Part shown: piece by piece, positions 15,838 to 23,141 of the stretch
Layout of the letters: every line of letters begins with the position of its first letter
Position numbering within the stretch: the first letter of the stretch is position 1
DNA from: Oceanicaulis sp.
GTDB taxonomy: Bacteria > Pseudomonadota > Alphaproteobacteria > Caulobacterales > Maricaulaceae
NCBI GenBank assembly: GCA_040112665.1
Contig: CP157796.1
Coordinates: 2,071,501-2,135,500 of the forward strand
Direction of reading: 5' to 3'
DNA: 64,000 nt
Position numbers and translations under genes: made by a program
Notes under the pieces: generated by a model
What the model saw: the letters and a program-made list of their open reading frames with translations, nothing else
The model's database searches: none
Told to the model about the DNA's origin: nothing

Positions 15838-17306
15838 GCTGGACGCCTGAACTCGCCCTCGCTCTGGCGCTGATCATCCCGCTTCTGGGCGGGGTGGGCG
15901 TGGTCGCGCTGGGCCGCTGGCCGAACCTGCGCGAGGCCTCGACGCTGATCAGCGCGATCGCGCTGGCGGTGGTGGTCGCCTATCTCGTCGAAGCCGCCTC
16001 CGAACGGCCCGAGATCACGCTGGTGGAGTTCGCGCCGGGCCTGACGCTGACCTTCGCGCTGGAGCCGCTGGGCGCCGTGTTCGCGATGATCGCGAGCGCG
16101 CTGTGGATCGTGAACTCGCTCTATTCGATCGCCTATATGCGCGGCAACAAGGAGCACGATCAGACCCGCTTCTATCTGTGCTTCACCATCTCCATCGCCT
16201 CGGCCATGGGGATCGCGCTCGCGGGCAATCTGCTCACCCTGTTCTTCTTCTACGAAGCGCTGACGCTGTCGACCTATCCGCTAGTCGCCCATAAGGGCGA
16301 CGCCAAGGCCAAGAAGGGCGCCTCGATCTATCTGGGCATCCTGCTGGCGACCTCGATCGGCCTGCTGCTGCCGGCGATCTTCGCGACCTATTTCATCGCC
16401 GGCACGACCGATTTCGCCGCCGGCGGCATCCTCAGCCAGGCTGCGGGCCCGGTGGCCGGCTCGGTGCTGCTGGTGCTGTTCGCCTTCGGCATCGGCAAGG
16501 CCGCGCTCATGCCGATCCATCCCTGGCTGCCCAACGCCATGGTCGCGCCAACACCGGTCAGCGCGCTGCTGCACGCCGTCGCGGTCGTGAAGGCGGGCGT
16601 GTTCACCATGCTGAAGGTCTCGATCTACGTGTTCGGGCCTGAATACATGCAGACCTTGCCCGCCGCCGACGTTCTGGCCTGGATCGCGGGCGCGTCGATC
16701 GTGATCGCCTCGGTGATCGCGATGACCAAGGACAATCTCAAGAGCCGGCTCGCCTTCTCCACCGTCAGCCAGCTCAGCTACATCACGCTGGGCGCGATGC
16801 TGGCGAGCCCGGCCGCGCTTCTGGGCGGGGCGCTTCAGATCGTCATGCACGCCTGGGGCAAGATCACCCTCTTCATGACCGCCGGCGGGATCTACACCGG
16901 CACGAAGAAGACCGACATCAGCCAGCTCGACGGGCTGGGCTGGTACATGCCGGTCACCTTCGCCGCGTTCGGGATCGGCGCGCTGTCGATCATCGGGGTT
17001 CCGCCCTTCGGCGGGGTCTGGCCCAAAGTGTTCCTCATGGAAGGCTCCGCGCAGGGCGGTCAGCCCTGGCTGATCGCGGTGCTGATCGGCTCGACGCTCC
17101 TGAACATCGGCTATCTGCTGCCGGTGGTCATTCGCGGCTTCCTCAAGCCCAAGCCTGAACAAAGCCCGATGAAGCCCGGCCTGCCGCCGCCGCTCATCTG
17201 GATCGCGCCGCTGATCACCGCGGTCGGCACGATCGTGCTGTTCTTCTTCGTCGGTCCGATCATCGACTATCTCACGCCCGTCTTCACCACGGAGATGACG
17301 CCATGA
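15834..17306 (+). CDS. Second antiporter-like large subunit (MrpD/MrpA-N/NuoL family)
   Basis: Second large proton-antiporter subunit, 490 residues, about 14 helices. Channel residues are retained: helix-5 glutamate in LTLFFFYEALTLSTYPLV, helix-7 lysine in FGIGKAALMPIHPWLPNAM, and KSRLAFSTVSQLSY in the second half. The APTPVSALLHAVAVVKAG stretch is the strongest NuoL/MrpA-like signature of the three large subunits, so it may take the place of the N-terminal module of MrpA, although it lacks the MrpA C-terminal domains (encoded separately upstream). ATG 15834 overlaps the mrpD stop (ATGA). The next gene also begins inside its stop. Confidence 0.9.
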   Translation: MSWTPELALALALIIPLLGGVGVVALGRWPNLREASTLISAIALAVVVAYLVEAASERPEITLVEFAPGLTLTFALEPLGAVFAMIASALWIVNSLYSIAYMRGNKEHDQTRFYLCFTISIASAMGIALAGNLLTLFFFYEALTLSTYPLVAHKGDAKAKKGASIYLGILLATSIGLLLPAIFATYFIAGTTDFAAGGILSQAAGPVAGSVLLVLFAFGIGKAALMPIHPWLPNAMVAPTPVSALLHAVAVVKAGVFTMLKVSIYVFGPEYMQTLPAADVLAWIAGASIVIASVIAMTKDNLKSRLAFSTVSQLSYITLGAMLASPAALLGGALQIVMHAWGKITLFMTAGGIYTGTKKTDISQLDGLGWYMPVTFAAFGIGALSIIGVPPFGGVWPKVFLMEGSAQGGQPWLIAVLIGSTLLNIGYLLPVVIRGFLKPKPEQSPMKPGLPPPLIWIAPLITAVGTIVLFFFVGPIIDYLTPVFTTEMTP

Positions 17307-17671
17307 GCGCGAAGCGTCCGACCGCGCCGGGTACGGTCCATCCCGTCGCGAAACCGTTCCAGCGCCTGTCCGGCGCGCGCACCGGACTGTTCGTCCTGGC
17401 CGCGCTCGTGCTCGTGCTTCTGATCAGCTTCGCGGTCGAGCTCGTGATGACCGGCGGCGAGGGCTGGTCGAAATACCCTGAGGTGCTCGGCGGCTACGAA
17501 GTCCTGCCCGGTCTCGCGCTGGCTGCGGCGATCCTGATCGGTTGGGCCGTGCGCGCGCTGATCTCCGCCTCGCCGGGCTTTTACGAGCGCGGCGACACCA
17601 AGACCCGCGACGGACTCACCGGCGGCACGGTGGGCCGTGCGGGCGAGGAAAGGAGCGCGCCGCGTGACTGA
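17303..17671 (+). CDS. Small membrane protein in the Mrp operon, function unknown
   Basis: A 122-residue protein I cannot assign to a named family. Two transmembrane helices lie at about residues 30-52 (GLFVLAALVLVLLISFAVEL) and 70-92. The segments before and after are polar, with both ends probably cytoplasmic. It is embedded in the operon: ATGA overlap with the second large subunit and an 8-bp overlap with the third. Since the third antiporter subunit is the unusual addition to this Mrp operon, this small protein may be an accessory or spacer for it. That is inference from position only. Confidence 0.7.
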   Translation: MSAKRPTAPGTVHPVAKPFQRLSGARTGLFVLAALVLVLLISFAVELVMTGGEGWSKYPEVLGGYEVLPGLALAAAILIGWAVRALISASPGFYERGDTKTRDGLTGGTVGRAGEERSAPRD

Positions 17672-19388
17672 CCTGTTCGGTTTCCTGCACGGCGTTTCGC
17701 CGGCCTGGCCGCTGATCCTGGGCGGAGTGATCGCGCTCGCGATTCCGTCTGCGCCGTTCCGCAAGCTCGTGATGATCGCAGCGCCCCTGGTAGCGATCGC
17801 GGCCTGGTTCGCCACGCGCGAGCCGGGCGTTTACGGGCTGATCGACATCGGCCCGCTGACGCTCGAGACCTTCCGCTATGACGCGCTGAGCCGGGTCTGG
17901 GCGCTGGTCTTCGTGCTGATCGCCTTCATCAACGGGATCTACGCCTTCCATGAGCGCGGCCGGTTCTCCGACGCCGCCTCGATGATCTATGCGGGCTCTG
18001 CGGTCGGCGCGGTGTTCGCGGGCGACCTTCTGACCCTGTTCTTCTTCTGGGAGATCACGGCCATTGCGTCCGCGCCGCTGATCTTCGCCGCCGGCGGTCC
18101 GGCCGCGCGGCGCGCGGGCCTGCGCTATCTCGCCATCCAGGTGCTCTCCGGCGTGCTGGTTCTGGGCGGGGCGACGATGTGGGCGGCCGAAACGGGAAGC
18201 TGGAGCTTCGAGGCGCTGAGCCTCGACAGCGCGGCGGGCTGGGCGTTGCTCGCCGGGTTCGGCATCAAGGCCTGCTTCCCGCTGATGCACATGTGGATGA
18301 CCGACGCCTATCCCAAGGCGACCGCCTTCGGCGCGGTGGTGCTCAGCGCCTTCACCACCAAGATGGCGATCTACGCGCTCGCGCGCGGCTTCCCCGGCCT
18401 GGACCTCCTGATCTATGTCGGCGCCGTCATGGCGGCCTTCCCGATCGTGTTCGCGATCCTCGAAAACGATCTGCGGCGCACGCTCGCCTACGCCCTGATC
18501 AACCAGCTCGGCTTCATGATCGTCGGGGTGGGCATCGGATCGGAACTCGCGCTCAACGGCGCGGCGGCGAACGCCTTCGTCGGCGTGATCTACATGGCGC
18601 TGATGTTCATGGTCATGGGCGCGGTCCTCAAGCGCACCGGCACGGTCAAGGCGACCGAGCTGGGCGGGCTGTTCAGCGCGATGCCGCTGACGGGGATGTT
18701 CTCGGTGATCGGCGCGCTCGCCATTGTCGGGGCGCCGCTGTTCTCCGGCTTCGTGGCCAAGACGCTGATCCTGTCGAGCGTGCACTATGAGCACATCACC
18801 TGGCTCTACGTGCTTTTGATCTTCGCCTCGGCCGGCGTGATGGAGCAGAGCGCCTTCAAGGTCCCGTACTTCGCCTTCTTCGGGAGGAAGCGTGACTGGC
18901 GCGTGGCCGAGGCGCCGACCGGCATGCTGACCGCAATGGGGCTGTGCGCCTTCCTTAGCGTCTATCTCGGCGTCCATTACGAGGCGCTCTACGGCCTTCT
19001 GCCGTTCGAGATCGACTACAAGCCGTACAAGCTCGATTCCGTGGTGGGGCAGATCCAGATCCTGCTGTCTGGTCTCATCGCCTTCGCCGCGCTGATCTGG
19101 CTGAAGCTCTATCCGCTGAAGGACGACCGGACGATCCTCGATGCGGACTGGCTGTACCGCTATGTCGGCGACGGCGCGGCGCGCTGGGGCGCGGCGATGG
19201 GCCGGATCGTGGTGCAGTTCTTCGAAGCGCTGATCGGGGCGGGGATCAAGACGTTCAGCCGCAAGCTGTTCGCGGTGTTCAGCCCGGCCGGCGCGCTGTC
19301 GAAGGACTTCCCCGCCGGCCTGATGGCGCTGTGGACCGCAATCCTCCTGTTCGGGGTGCTACTGGTCGCCTACTTCTCCCCGTTGTAG
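17664..19388 (+). CDS. Third antiporter-like large subunit (NuoL/MrpD family)
   Basis: Third large antiporter-like subunit, 574 residues. The family core (about residues 60-430) has the helix-5 glutamate in LTLFFFWEITAIASAPLI and the helix-7 lysine in AGFGIKACFPLMHMWMTDAY. RRTLAYALINQLGF and FSGFVAKTLIL come later. A C-terminal extension of ~130 residues carries further helices and an amphipathic stretch, somewhat like the lateral helix of NuoL. The HMWMTDAYPKAT loop differs from the HxWLPNA of the other two, marking it as a distinct subgroup. GTG 17664 is chosen because aggag lies at 17651-17655. Last gene of the operon. Confidence 0.9.
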   Translation: MTDLFGFLHGVSPAWPLILGGVIALAIPSAPFRKLVMIAAPLVAIAAWFATREPGVYGLIDIGPLTLETFRYDALSRVWALVFVLIAFINGIYAFHERGRFSDAASMIYAGSAVGAVFAGDLLTLFFFWEITAIASAPLIFAAGGPAARRAGLRYLAIQVLSGVLVLGGATMWAAETGSWSFEALSLDSAAGWALLAGFGIKACFPLMHMWMTDAYPKATAFGAVVLSAFTTKMAIYALARGFPGLDLLIYVGAVMAAFPIVFAILENDLRRTLAYALINQLGFMIVGVGIGSELALNGAAANAFVGVIYMALMFMVMGAVLKRTGTVKATELGGLFSAMPLTGMFSVIGALAIVGAPLFSGFVAKTLILSSVHYEHITWLYVLLIFASAGVMEQSAFKVPYFAFFGRKRDWRVAEAPTGMLTAMGLCAFLSVYLGVHYEALYGLLPFEIDYKPYKLDSVVGQIQILLSGLIAFAALIWLKLYPLKDDRTILDADWLYRYVGDGAARWGAAMGRIVVQFFEALIGAGIKTFSRKLFAVFSPAGALSKDFPAGLMALWTAILLFGVLLVAYFSPL

Positions 19389-19462
19389 ATCGCTCGCGTG
19401 TGGGGCTAAACCTGAGGCCGAACTTAGGTGTCGCACACGGACAATAGGAAAGTTATCCTCAC

Positions 19463-19477
19463 GTTCTTGTCCTGTTC
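19463..19477 (+). promoter_or_regulatory. LexA-type SOS box upstream of the DnaA-like gene
   Basis: GTTC-TTGTCCT-GTTC is an exact match to the alphaproteobacterial LexA consensus GTTC-N7-GTTC, 55 bp before the ATG of the DnaA domain IV-like gene in a 144-bp intergenic region. A near match to a DnaA box (TTATCCTCA, one mismatch) lies just upstream at 19453-19461. Function is inferred from motif and position. Confidence 0.6.
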
Positions 19478-19532
19478 CTAAGATGCCCCTCCATACGGGT
19501 ATCTGACGGACGAGACATTCGGAGAGGATGAC

Positions 19533-19880
19533 ATGAACACCCGACGCGACGCCGAGGACCGGGCCAGGGCCCGCCTCGCGATACAGACGGTGGCCTATGC
19601 GCTGGGCGTGCCGGCCGAGGAGATCGCCGCGCCCACGCGGGGCTCCGCCCAGGCCGCCCTGGCCCGGCAGGTGGCGATGTATCTCGCTCACGTGGCCTTC
19701 GAGATGAGCCTGCAGCGCGCCGCCCAGGCCTTCGGCCGCGACCGCTCCACCGCCGCGCACGCCTGCCACCGCATCGAGGACCGGCGCGACGACGCCGCGT
19801 TCGACGCCTTCCTGGACGAGCTGGAAGCCTGCCTCAGGGCGGCGCCGGCGCCGGCTCTGAAGACGCTGGAGGCGGCGTGA
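19533..19880 (+). CDS. Stand-alone DnaA domain IV-like helix-turn-helix protein
   Basis: A 115-residue protein whose body matches the DNA-binding domain IV of the replication initiator DnaA and nothing else of DnaA: no AAA+ module is present. ARQVAMYLAH (residues 44-53) and FGRDRSTAAHACHRIED (67-83) correspond to the DnaA basic loop and signature helix, where GxRDHST normally contacts the DnaA box; here the His of DHST is Arg. ggagagg at 19521-19527 supports ATG 19533. Its stop overlaps the DUF6456 start (GTGA). A LexA-type box lies upstream. It could compete with DnaA for boxes or act as a transcription factor; this is inference. Confidence 0.85.
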   Translation: MNTRRDAEDRARARLAIQTVAYALGVPAEEIAAPTRGSAQAALARQVAMYLAHVAFEMSLQRAAQAFGRDRSTAAHACHRIEDRRDDAAFDAFLDELEACLRAAPAPALKTLEAA

Positions 19881-20620
19881 GCGGCTGGCTGAAGCGTCTC
19901 GACGGGCCGGGCCGTGTGCTCGCCCCGCTCCCCGGCGGACGCAAGGGCTGGGGCGTGTTCGCCGGCGCGGACCGGCGCCGACGCCCGCTCGCCGTGGTCA
20001 AGGACGCCGAGGCGCGCGCCGCGATCAGCGACGGCGCGCTCGAAAAGACCGAAGCGGGCTATGCGCTCACCGGCGCGGGCCGGTCGAAAGCGGCGCGGGA
20101 GGGGGCGGGCGAAGGCCTCGCCTTTCTCGCCCAGCACGGCGGGCTGAAGCCCCGCGCGGTGATGGAGCCGTCAGGAGAGCGCACCGCGATCGCGCGGCCG
20201 GATTCGCCCTTGAAGCGCTATCTCGAACCGCGCGGCGGCAAGCCCGCGCTGCTCGACGCCGTGCATGCGGCGGCCGCCGACATCTTCGTGCGCGACTACG
20301 AACGCTCGGCGCTGCAAAGCCGGGTGACGCAGGACTGGTCGGGCACGCCGGGCGGCGAGACGCGCAGCGCGCCGAAGGATCGCGCCGAAGCGCCGGTCAC
20401 CCGGCTGGACGCCCAGGCCCGCGTCATGGACGCGCTCGACGCGGCCGGGCCGGGCTTCGACCGGCTGATCCTGAACGTGCTGATCCGGGAGACCGGCATG
20501 CTCGCCGCAGAGCGCGATCTGGGCTGGCCCGAACGCACCGGCGCGGCGGCGCTGAAAATGGCGCTCGACAGGCTGGCGATCCACTACCGGCTGAAGCGGC
20601 CCGAGCGCGCCGCGCTCTGA
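19877..20620 (+). CDS. DUF6456 domain protein
   Basis: A 247-residue protein with a C-terminal region (about residues 165-245) of the DUF6456 type found in alphaproteobacteria. The pattern is TRLDAQARVMDALDAAGPGFDRLILNVL then GLLAAERDLGWP-like and ALKMALDRLAIHY. That block looks like a compact helical DNA-binding module. The N-terminal ~80 residues have a short winged-helix-like KTEAGYALTGAGR segment. No catalytic motif is seen. GTG 19877 overlaps the stop of the DnaA domain IV-like gene, so the two are translated together and may act on the same DNA. Function is unknown. Confidence 0.75.
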   Translation: MSGWLKRLDGPGRVLAPLPGGRKGWGVFAGADRRRRPLAVVKDAEARAAISDGALEKTEAGYALTGAGRSKAAREGAGEGLAFLAQHGGLKPRAVMEPSGERTAIARPDSPLKRYLEPRGGKPALLDAVHAAAADIFVRDYERSALQSRVTQDWSGTPGGETRSAPKDRAEAPVTRLDAQARVMDALDAAGPGFDRLILNVLIRETGMLAAERDLGWPERTGAAALKMALDRLAIHYRLKRPERAAL

Positions 20621-20623
20621 GCC

Positions 20624-21382
20624 TCACCCTGCGGGCGGCAATCGCTCGAAGCTCTGCACCAGCGAGCCCGCCACCAGCCGCCAGCCGTCCACCAGGACGA
20701 AGAAGATCAGCTTGAACGGCAGCGAGATCACGATCGGGGGCAGCATCATCATGCCCATGCTCATCAGGATCGAGGCGACGACCAGATCGATGATGAGGAA
20801 GGGGATGAACAGCAGGAACCCGATCTCGAACGCGCGCCGAAGCTCGGAGATCATGAAGGCCGGCGCCACGACATGGACCGGCGTCGCCTCGGGGCTTTCG
20901 GGCTCCACGCCGGCGATGTCGAGAAACAGGGCGAGATCGTCCTCGCGGGTGTGGGCGAGCATGAAGCGCTTGACCGGCTGGGTGGTCGCGCCGAAGGCCT
21001 CCTCTGTGGTGATCCGCCCCTCGACCAGCGGCTCGATCCCCTCCTGATAGGCCTGGGTGAAGACCGGGGCCATAATGAAGGCGGTCAGAAACAGCGCGAG
21101 CGAGATCAGCACCGAGTTCGGCGGGGACTGCTGAAGGCCGATCGCGGTCCTCAGCAGAGACAGCACCACGATGATCCTGACGAAGCTGGTCGTCATGATG
21201 AGGATGGACGGCGCGAGGCTCAGCACCGTCAGCAGCGCGATCAGCTGCAGCACGCGCTCGGTCAGCGCCGTGCCTTCACCGAGATTGACGCTGATCCCCG
21301 GGGTCTGGGCGAGCGCAGGCGCGCTGAAAAGCAGTGCGAGGCCGAAACCGAAGCCGGCGAGGGCGAGCAGGCGCCGGGTCAT
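20624..21382 (-). CDS. fliP: Flagellar export gate protein FliP
   Basis: FliP, core of the flagellar type III export gate in the inner membrane (FliP5-FliQ4-FliR1 assembly). The 252-residue length is typical. A cleavable-looking signal peptide (residues ~1-25, ending APALAQ) is normal for FliP. Family signatures are VLSLAPSILIMTTSFVRII (about residues 54-72), TAIGLQQSPPN and the final PFKLIFFVLVDGWRL helix. It overlaps the end of fliO by 4 bp (ATGA-type) and ends 3 bp after the convergent DUF6456 gene. Probably driven from the CtrA-site region upstream of fliO. Confidence 0.97.
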   Translation of the reverse strand: MTRRLLALAGFGFGLALLFSAPALAQTPGISVNLGEGTALTERVLQLIALLTVLSLAPSILIMTTSFVRIIVVLSLLRTAIGLQQSPPNSVLISLALFLTAFIMAPVFTQAYQEGIEPLVEGRITTEEAFGATTQPVKRFMLAHTREDDLALFLDIAGVEPESPEATPVHVVAPAFMISELRRAFEIGFLLFIPFLIIDLVVASILMSMGMMMLPPIVISLPFKLIFFVLVDGWRLVAGSLVQSFERLPPAG

Positions 21383-21738
21383 TCCGCCGCCTCGCGAGGC
21401 GTTTCGGTCTCCGGGGCGTCGTCTTCGGCCTCGTCCGGCATGGCGGGCTCGAAGACGGGCTCGCGCCTGGCGGGCCGGGTCTCCAGCACCGTTTCACGCT
21501 CTGGGCCGAGCAGCAGGACGTGCTCGGTGTCGTCGGACCTGACGATCACCACCCGCCGGCGCGGATCGAGCACCAGGCTCTCGCGCACGGCGAGGCGGCG
21601 CTCGGCGCGCTCGCCGGGCACGAACCCGGGAAGGCCCATGGGCAGCCAGCCCTTCCGCAGGACGAGCGCGAACCCGCCCAGAAGGCCCAGCACCACGAGC
21701 AGCGCGGCGAAATAGCGTGAGAAATCGATCAGGTCCAA
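21379..21738 (-). CDS. fliO: Flagellar biosynthesis protein FliO
   Basis: FliO (119 residues), a small single-pass inner-membrane protein that helps assemble the FliP ring. One transmembrane helix (about residues 8-28, FAALLVVLGLLGGFALVLRK) is followed by the conserved cytoplasmic strand-rich segment RLAVRESLVLDPRRRVVIVR and HVLLLGPE. The C-terminal ~40 residues are acidic and low-complexity. Located directly upstream of fliP with overlapping stop and start, as expected. Divergent from flgB across a 147-bp region that contains a canonical CtrA site. Confidence 0.92.
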   Translation of the reverse strand: MDLIDFSRYFAALLVVLGLLGGFALVLRKGWLPMGLPGFVPGERAERRLAVRESLVLDPRRRVVIVRSDDTEHVLLLGPERETVLETRPARREPVFEPAMPDEAEDDAPETETPREAAE

Positions 21739-21822
21739 AGCGCCCGCCCTCTCGCTCGGCGCCCCGACACGATGCGCCAGCTTCGATCGGTACCGGGAGT
21801 CGGGCGGGGCTGTTAAGTCCGG

Positions 21823-21838
21823 TTAAGCGGCTCTTAAC
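21823..21838. promoter_or_regulatory. CtrA-type binding site between fliO and flgB
   Basis: TTAA-GCGGCTC-TTAAC matches the Caulobacter CtrA consensus TTAA-N7-TTAAC exactly. A further TTAA lies at 21813-21816. It sits between divergent fliO (start 21738) and flgB (start 21886) and could control both. CtrA control of early flagellar operons is established in Caulobacter; here it is inferred from the motif. Confidence 0.65.
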
Positions 21839-21885
21839 CGGCGAGGCGCAGGGTGAATCGCGAGTAACTCTTTGCGGGATTCGCC

Positions 21886-22299
21886 ATGGCTTTCGACGAC
21901 GTGTCCGTTCTGAACACCTTGCGCGGCGCGCTGGGCTTTCACAACGCCCGTCAGCGCGTGATCGCGGAGAATGTCGCGAACGCCAACACGCCGGGCTTCG
22001 TGCCTTCGGACATCTCCAAAAGCCAGTTCGAACGGGTGCTCGAATCGGGCGGCTCGCAAGCCGGCCGGATGAAGACCACCGATCCGCGTCATTATGGCGG
22101 CGGCACGTCGGGCGCTGCGGCGGCCTACTCGCCCGAGCGCCGGCCCGACAGCGAGACGACAGTGAACGGCAACGCGGTCGTCGTCGAAGAGCAGATGGTG
22201 CGCGCCAACGAGAACCGGATGCGCTTCGAGACCGCGCTGAGCCTTTACCAGAAGAGCCTGAACATGATCCGGCTGGCCGCACGGCCGCCGGGGCAGTAG
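21886..22299 (+). CDS. flgB: Flagellar basal-body rod protein FlgB
   Basis: FlgB (137 residues), a proximal rod component exported through the flagellar type III system. The N-terminal rod motif RVIAENVANANTPGF (about residues 24-38) is intact, and the C-terminal helix with MRFETALSLYQKSLNMI matches the family. The middle region contains a disordered Gly-rich segment, as usual for FlgB. First gene of flgB-flgC-fliE, with a CtrA-type site about 50 bp upstream. Early rod genes are expressed before hook and filament genes, consistent with control by a cell-cycle master regulator. Confidence 0.96.
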   Translation: MAFDDVSVLNTLRGALGFHNARQRVIAENVANANTPGFVPSDISKSQFERVLESGGSQAGRMKTTDPRHYGGGTSGAAAAYSPERRPDSETTVNGNAVVVEEQMVRANENRMRFETALSLYQKSLNMIRLAARPPGQ

Positions 22300-22313
22300 G
22301 CGGGAGCTGAGCC

Positions 22314-22727
22314 ATGGATAAAGCGTCCGAAACGCTGCAGATCGCCGCGGCCGGCCTCAGGGCCCAGGCCTCGCGCATGCGCGTCATCGCCGAGAACGTT
22401 GCGAACGCGGACTCCACCGCGCGCACGCCGGACGGCGATCCCTATCGCCGTCAGATCCCGGTCTTCGACGCGGTCATGGATCGCGAGCTCGGCGCCCGGG
22501 TCGTGCGCATGGACGACGTGCGCGCCGACCAGAGCGATTTCCGCCTCGTCTACGAACCCGGCCATCCGGCCGCGGACGGGGAGGGGTATGTGAAATACCC
22601 CAACGTCTCCAGCCTGATCGAGCTGATGGACATGCGCGACGCGCAGCGGTCCTACGAGGCGAATCTGACCATGGTTGAAGGCACGCGCCGGATGCTCGAG
22701 CGCACGCTCGACCTGCTGCGCCGCTAG
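22314..22727 (+). CDS. flgC: Flagellar basal-body rod protein FlgC
   Basis: FlgC (137 residues), proximal rod protein. The N-terminal helix with AAAGLRAQASRMRVIAENVA-type sequence (about residues 10-32) and the FlgC-specific YVKYPNVSSLIELMDMRDAQ (about 95-115) are present. It follows flgB by 14 bp with gggagctgag just before the ATG, and precedes fliE by 11 bp. The three proteins assemble in order on the MS-ring, FliE first. Identification is secure. Confidence 0.97.
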   Translation: MDKASETLQIAAAGLRAQASRMRVIAENVANADSTARTPDGDPYRRQIPVFDAVMDRELGARVVRMDDVRADQSDFRLVYEPGHPAADGEGYVKYPNVSSLIELMDMRDAQRSYEANLTMVEGTRRMLERTLDLLRR

Positions 22728-22738
22728 GGAGCTAGACC

Positions 22739-23065
22739 ATGGATCTCGCCGCGCTTCGCGCTTACGCCGCCGTCGCCCAGCAGGCCGGCCGCATCGGCGC
22801 GCCCAACCCGGCCGAAGAGGCCGCCCAGTCCGCCGTCGCGCCCGGAGCGCCGAATTTCGGCGAGATGGTCAAATCCGCCGTCGGCTCGGTGGAAGACAGC
22901 GTGCGCACCGCCGAGACGATGACCGCCCAGGCCGCGACCGGCCAGGCCGAGCTGGTGGACGTGGTCACCGCCGTGGCCGCCGCCGAGGTCCAGCTCGAAA
23001 CCGTCGTGGCCGTTCGCGACCAGGTGATCCGCGCCTATCAGGAAATCATGCGCATGCCGATCTGA
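22739..23065 (+). CDS. fliE: Flagellar hook-basal body protein FliE
   Basis: FliE (108 residues), the adaptor joining the MS-ring and export gate to the rod. The family C-terminal half is clear: LVDVVTAVAAAEVQLETVVA and VIRAYQEIMRMPI at the very end. The N-terminal ~35 residues are Ala-rich and variable. Last gene of the flgBC-fliE unit. A hairpin 30-55 bp downstream, shared with the convergent DUF885 gene, probably ends the transcript. Confidence 0.95.
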   Translation: MDLAALRAYAAVAQQAGRIGAPNPAEEAAQSAVAPGAPNFGEMVKSAVGSVEDSVRTAETMTAQAATGQAELVDVVTAVAAAEVQLETVVAVRDQVIRAYQEIMRMPI

Positions 23066-23089
23066 TCGGTCATGTGACTGACGCAAAGG

Positions 23090-23118
23090 AAAAACCCCGC
23101 AGGCGCCGCCTGCGGGGT
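23090..23118 (-). terminator. Intrinsic terminator between fliE and the DUF885 gene
   Basis: Ten-bp perfect stem (23095-23104 with 23108-23117) with a 3-nt loop. On the minus strand it is followed by a run of five T, making a good Rho-independent terminator for the DUF885 gene, whose stop is at 23142. In the plus direction the T-run is poor, so it may only partly end the fliE transcript. Confidence 0.75.
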
Positions 23119-23141
23119 CTCATTAGGCCGATAGGCATGCG

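Noticed and set aside
11710..19388. Cluster considered as respiratory complex I (nuo) genes
   Set aside because: MrpE, MrpF, MrpG and MnhB-type subunits are present and no NADH, quinone or iron-sulphur subunits are found.
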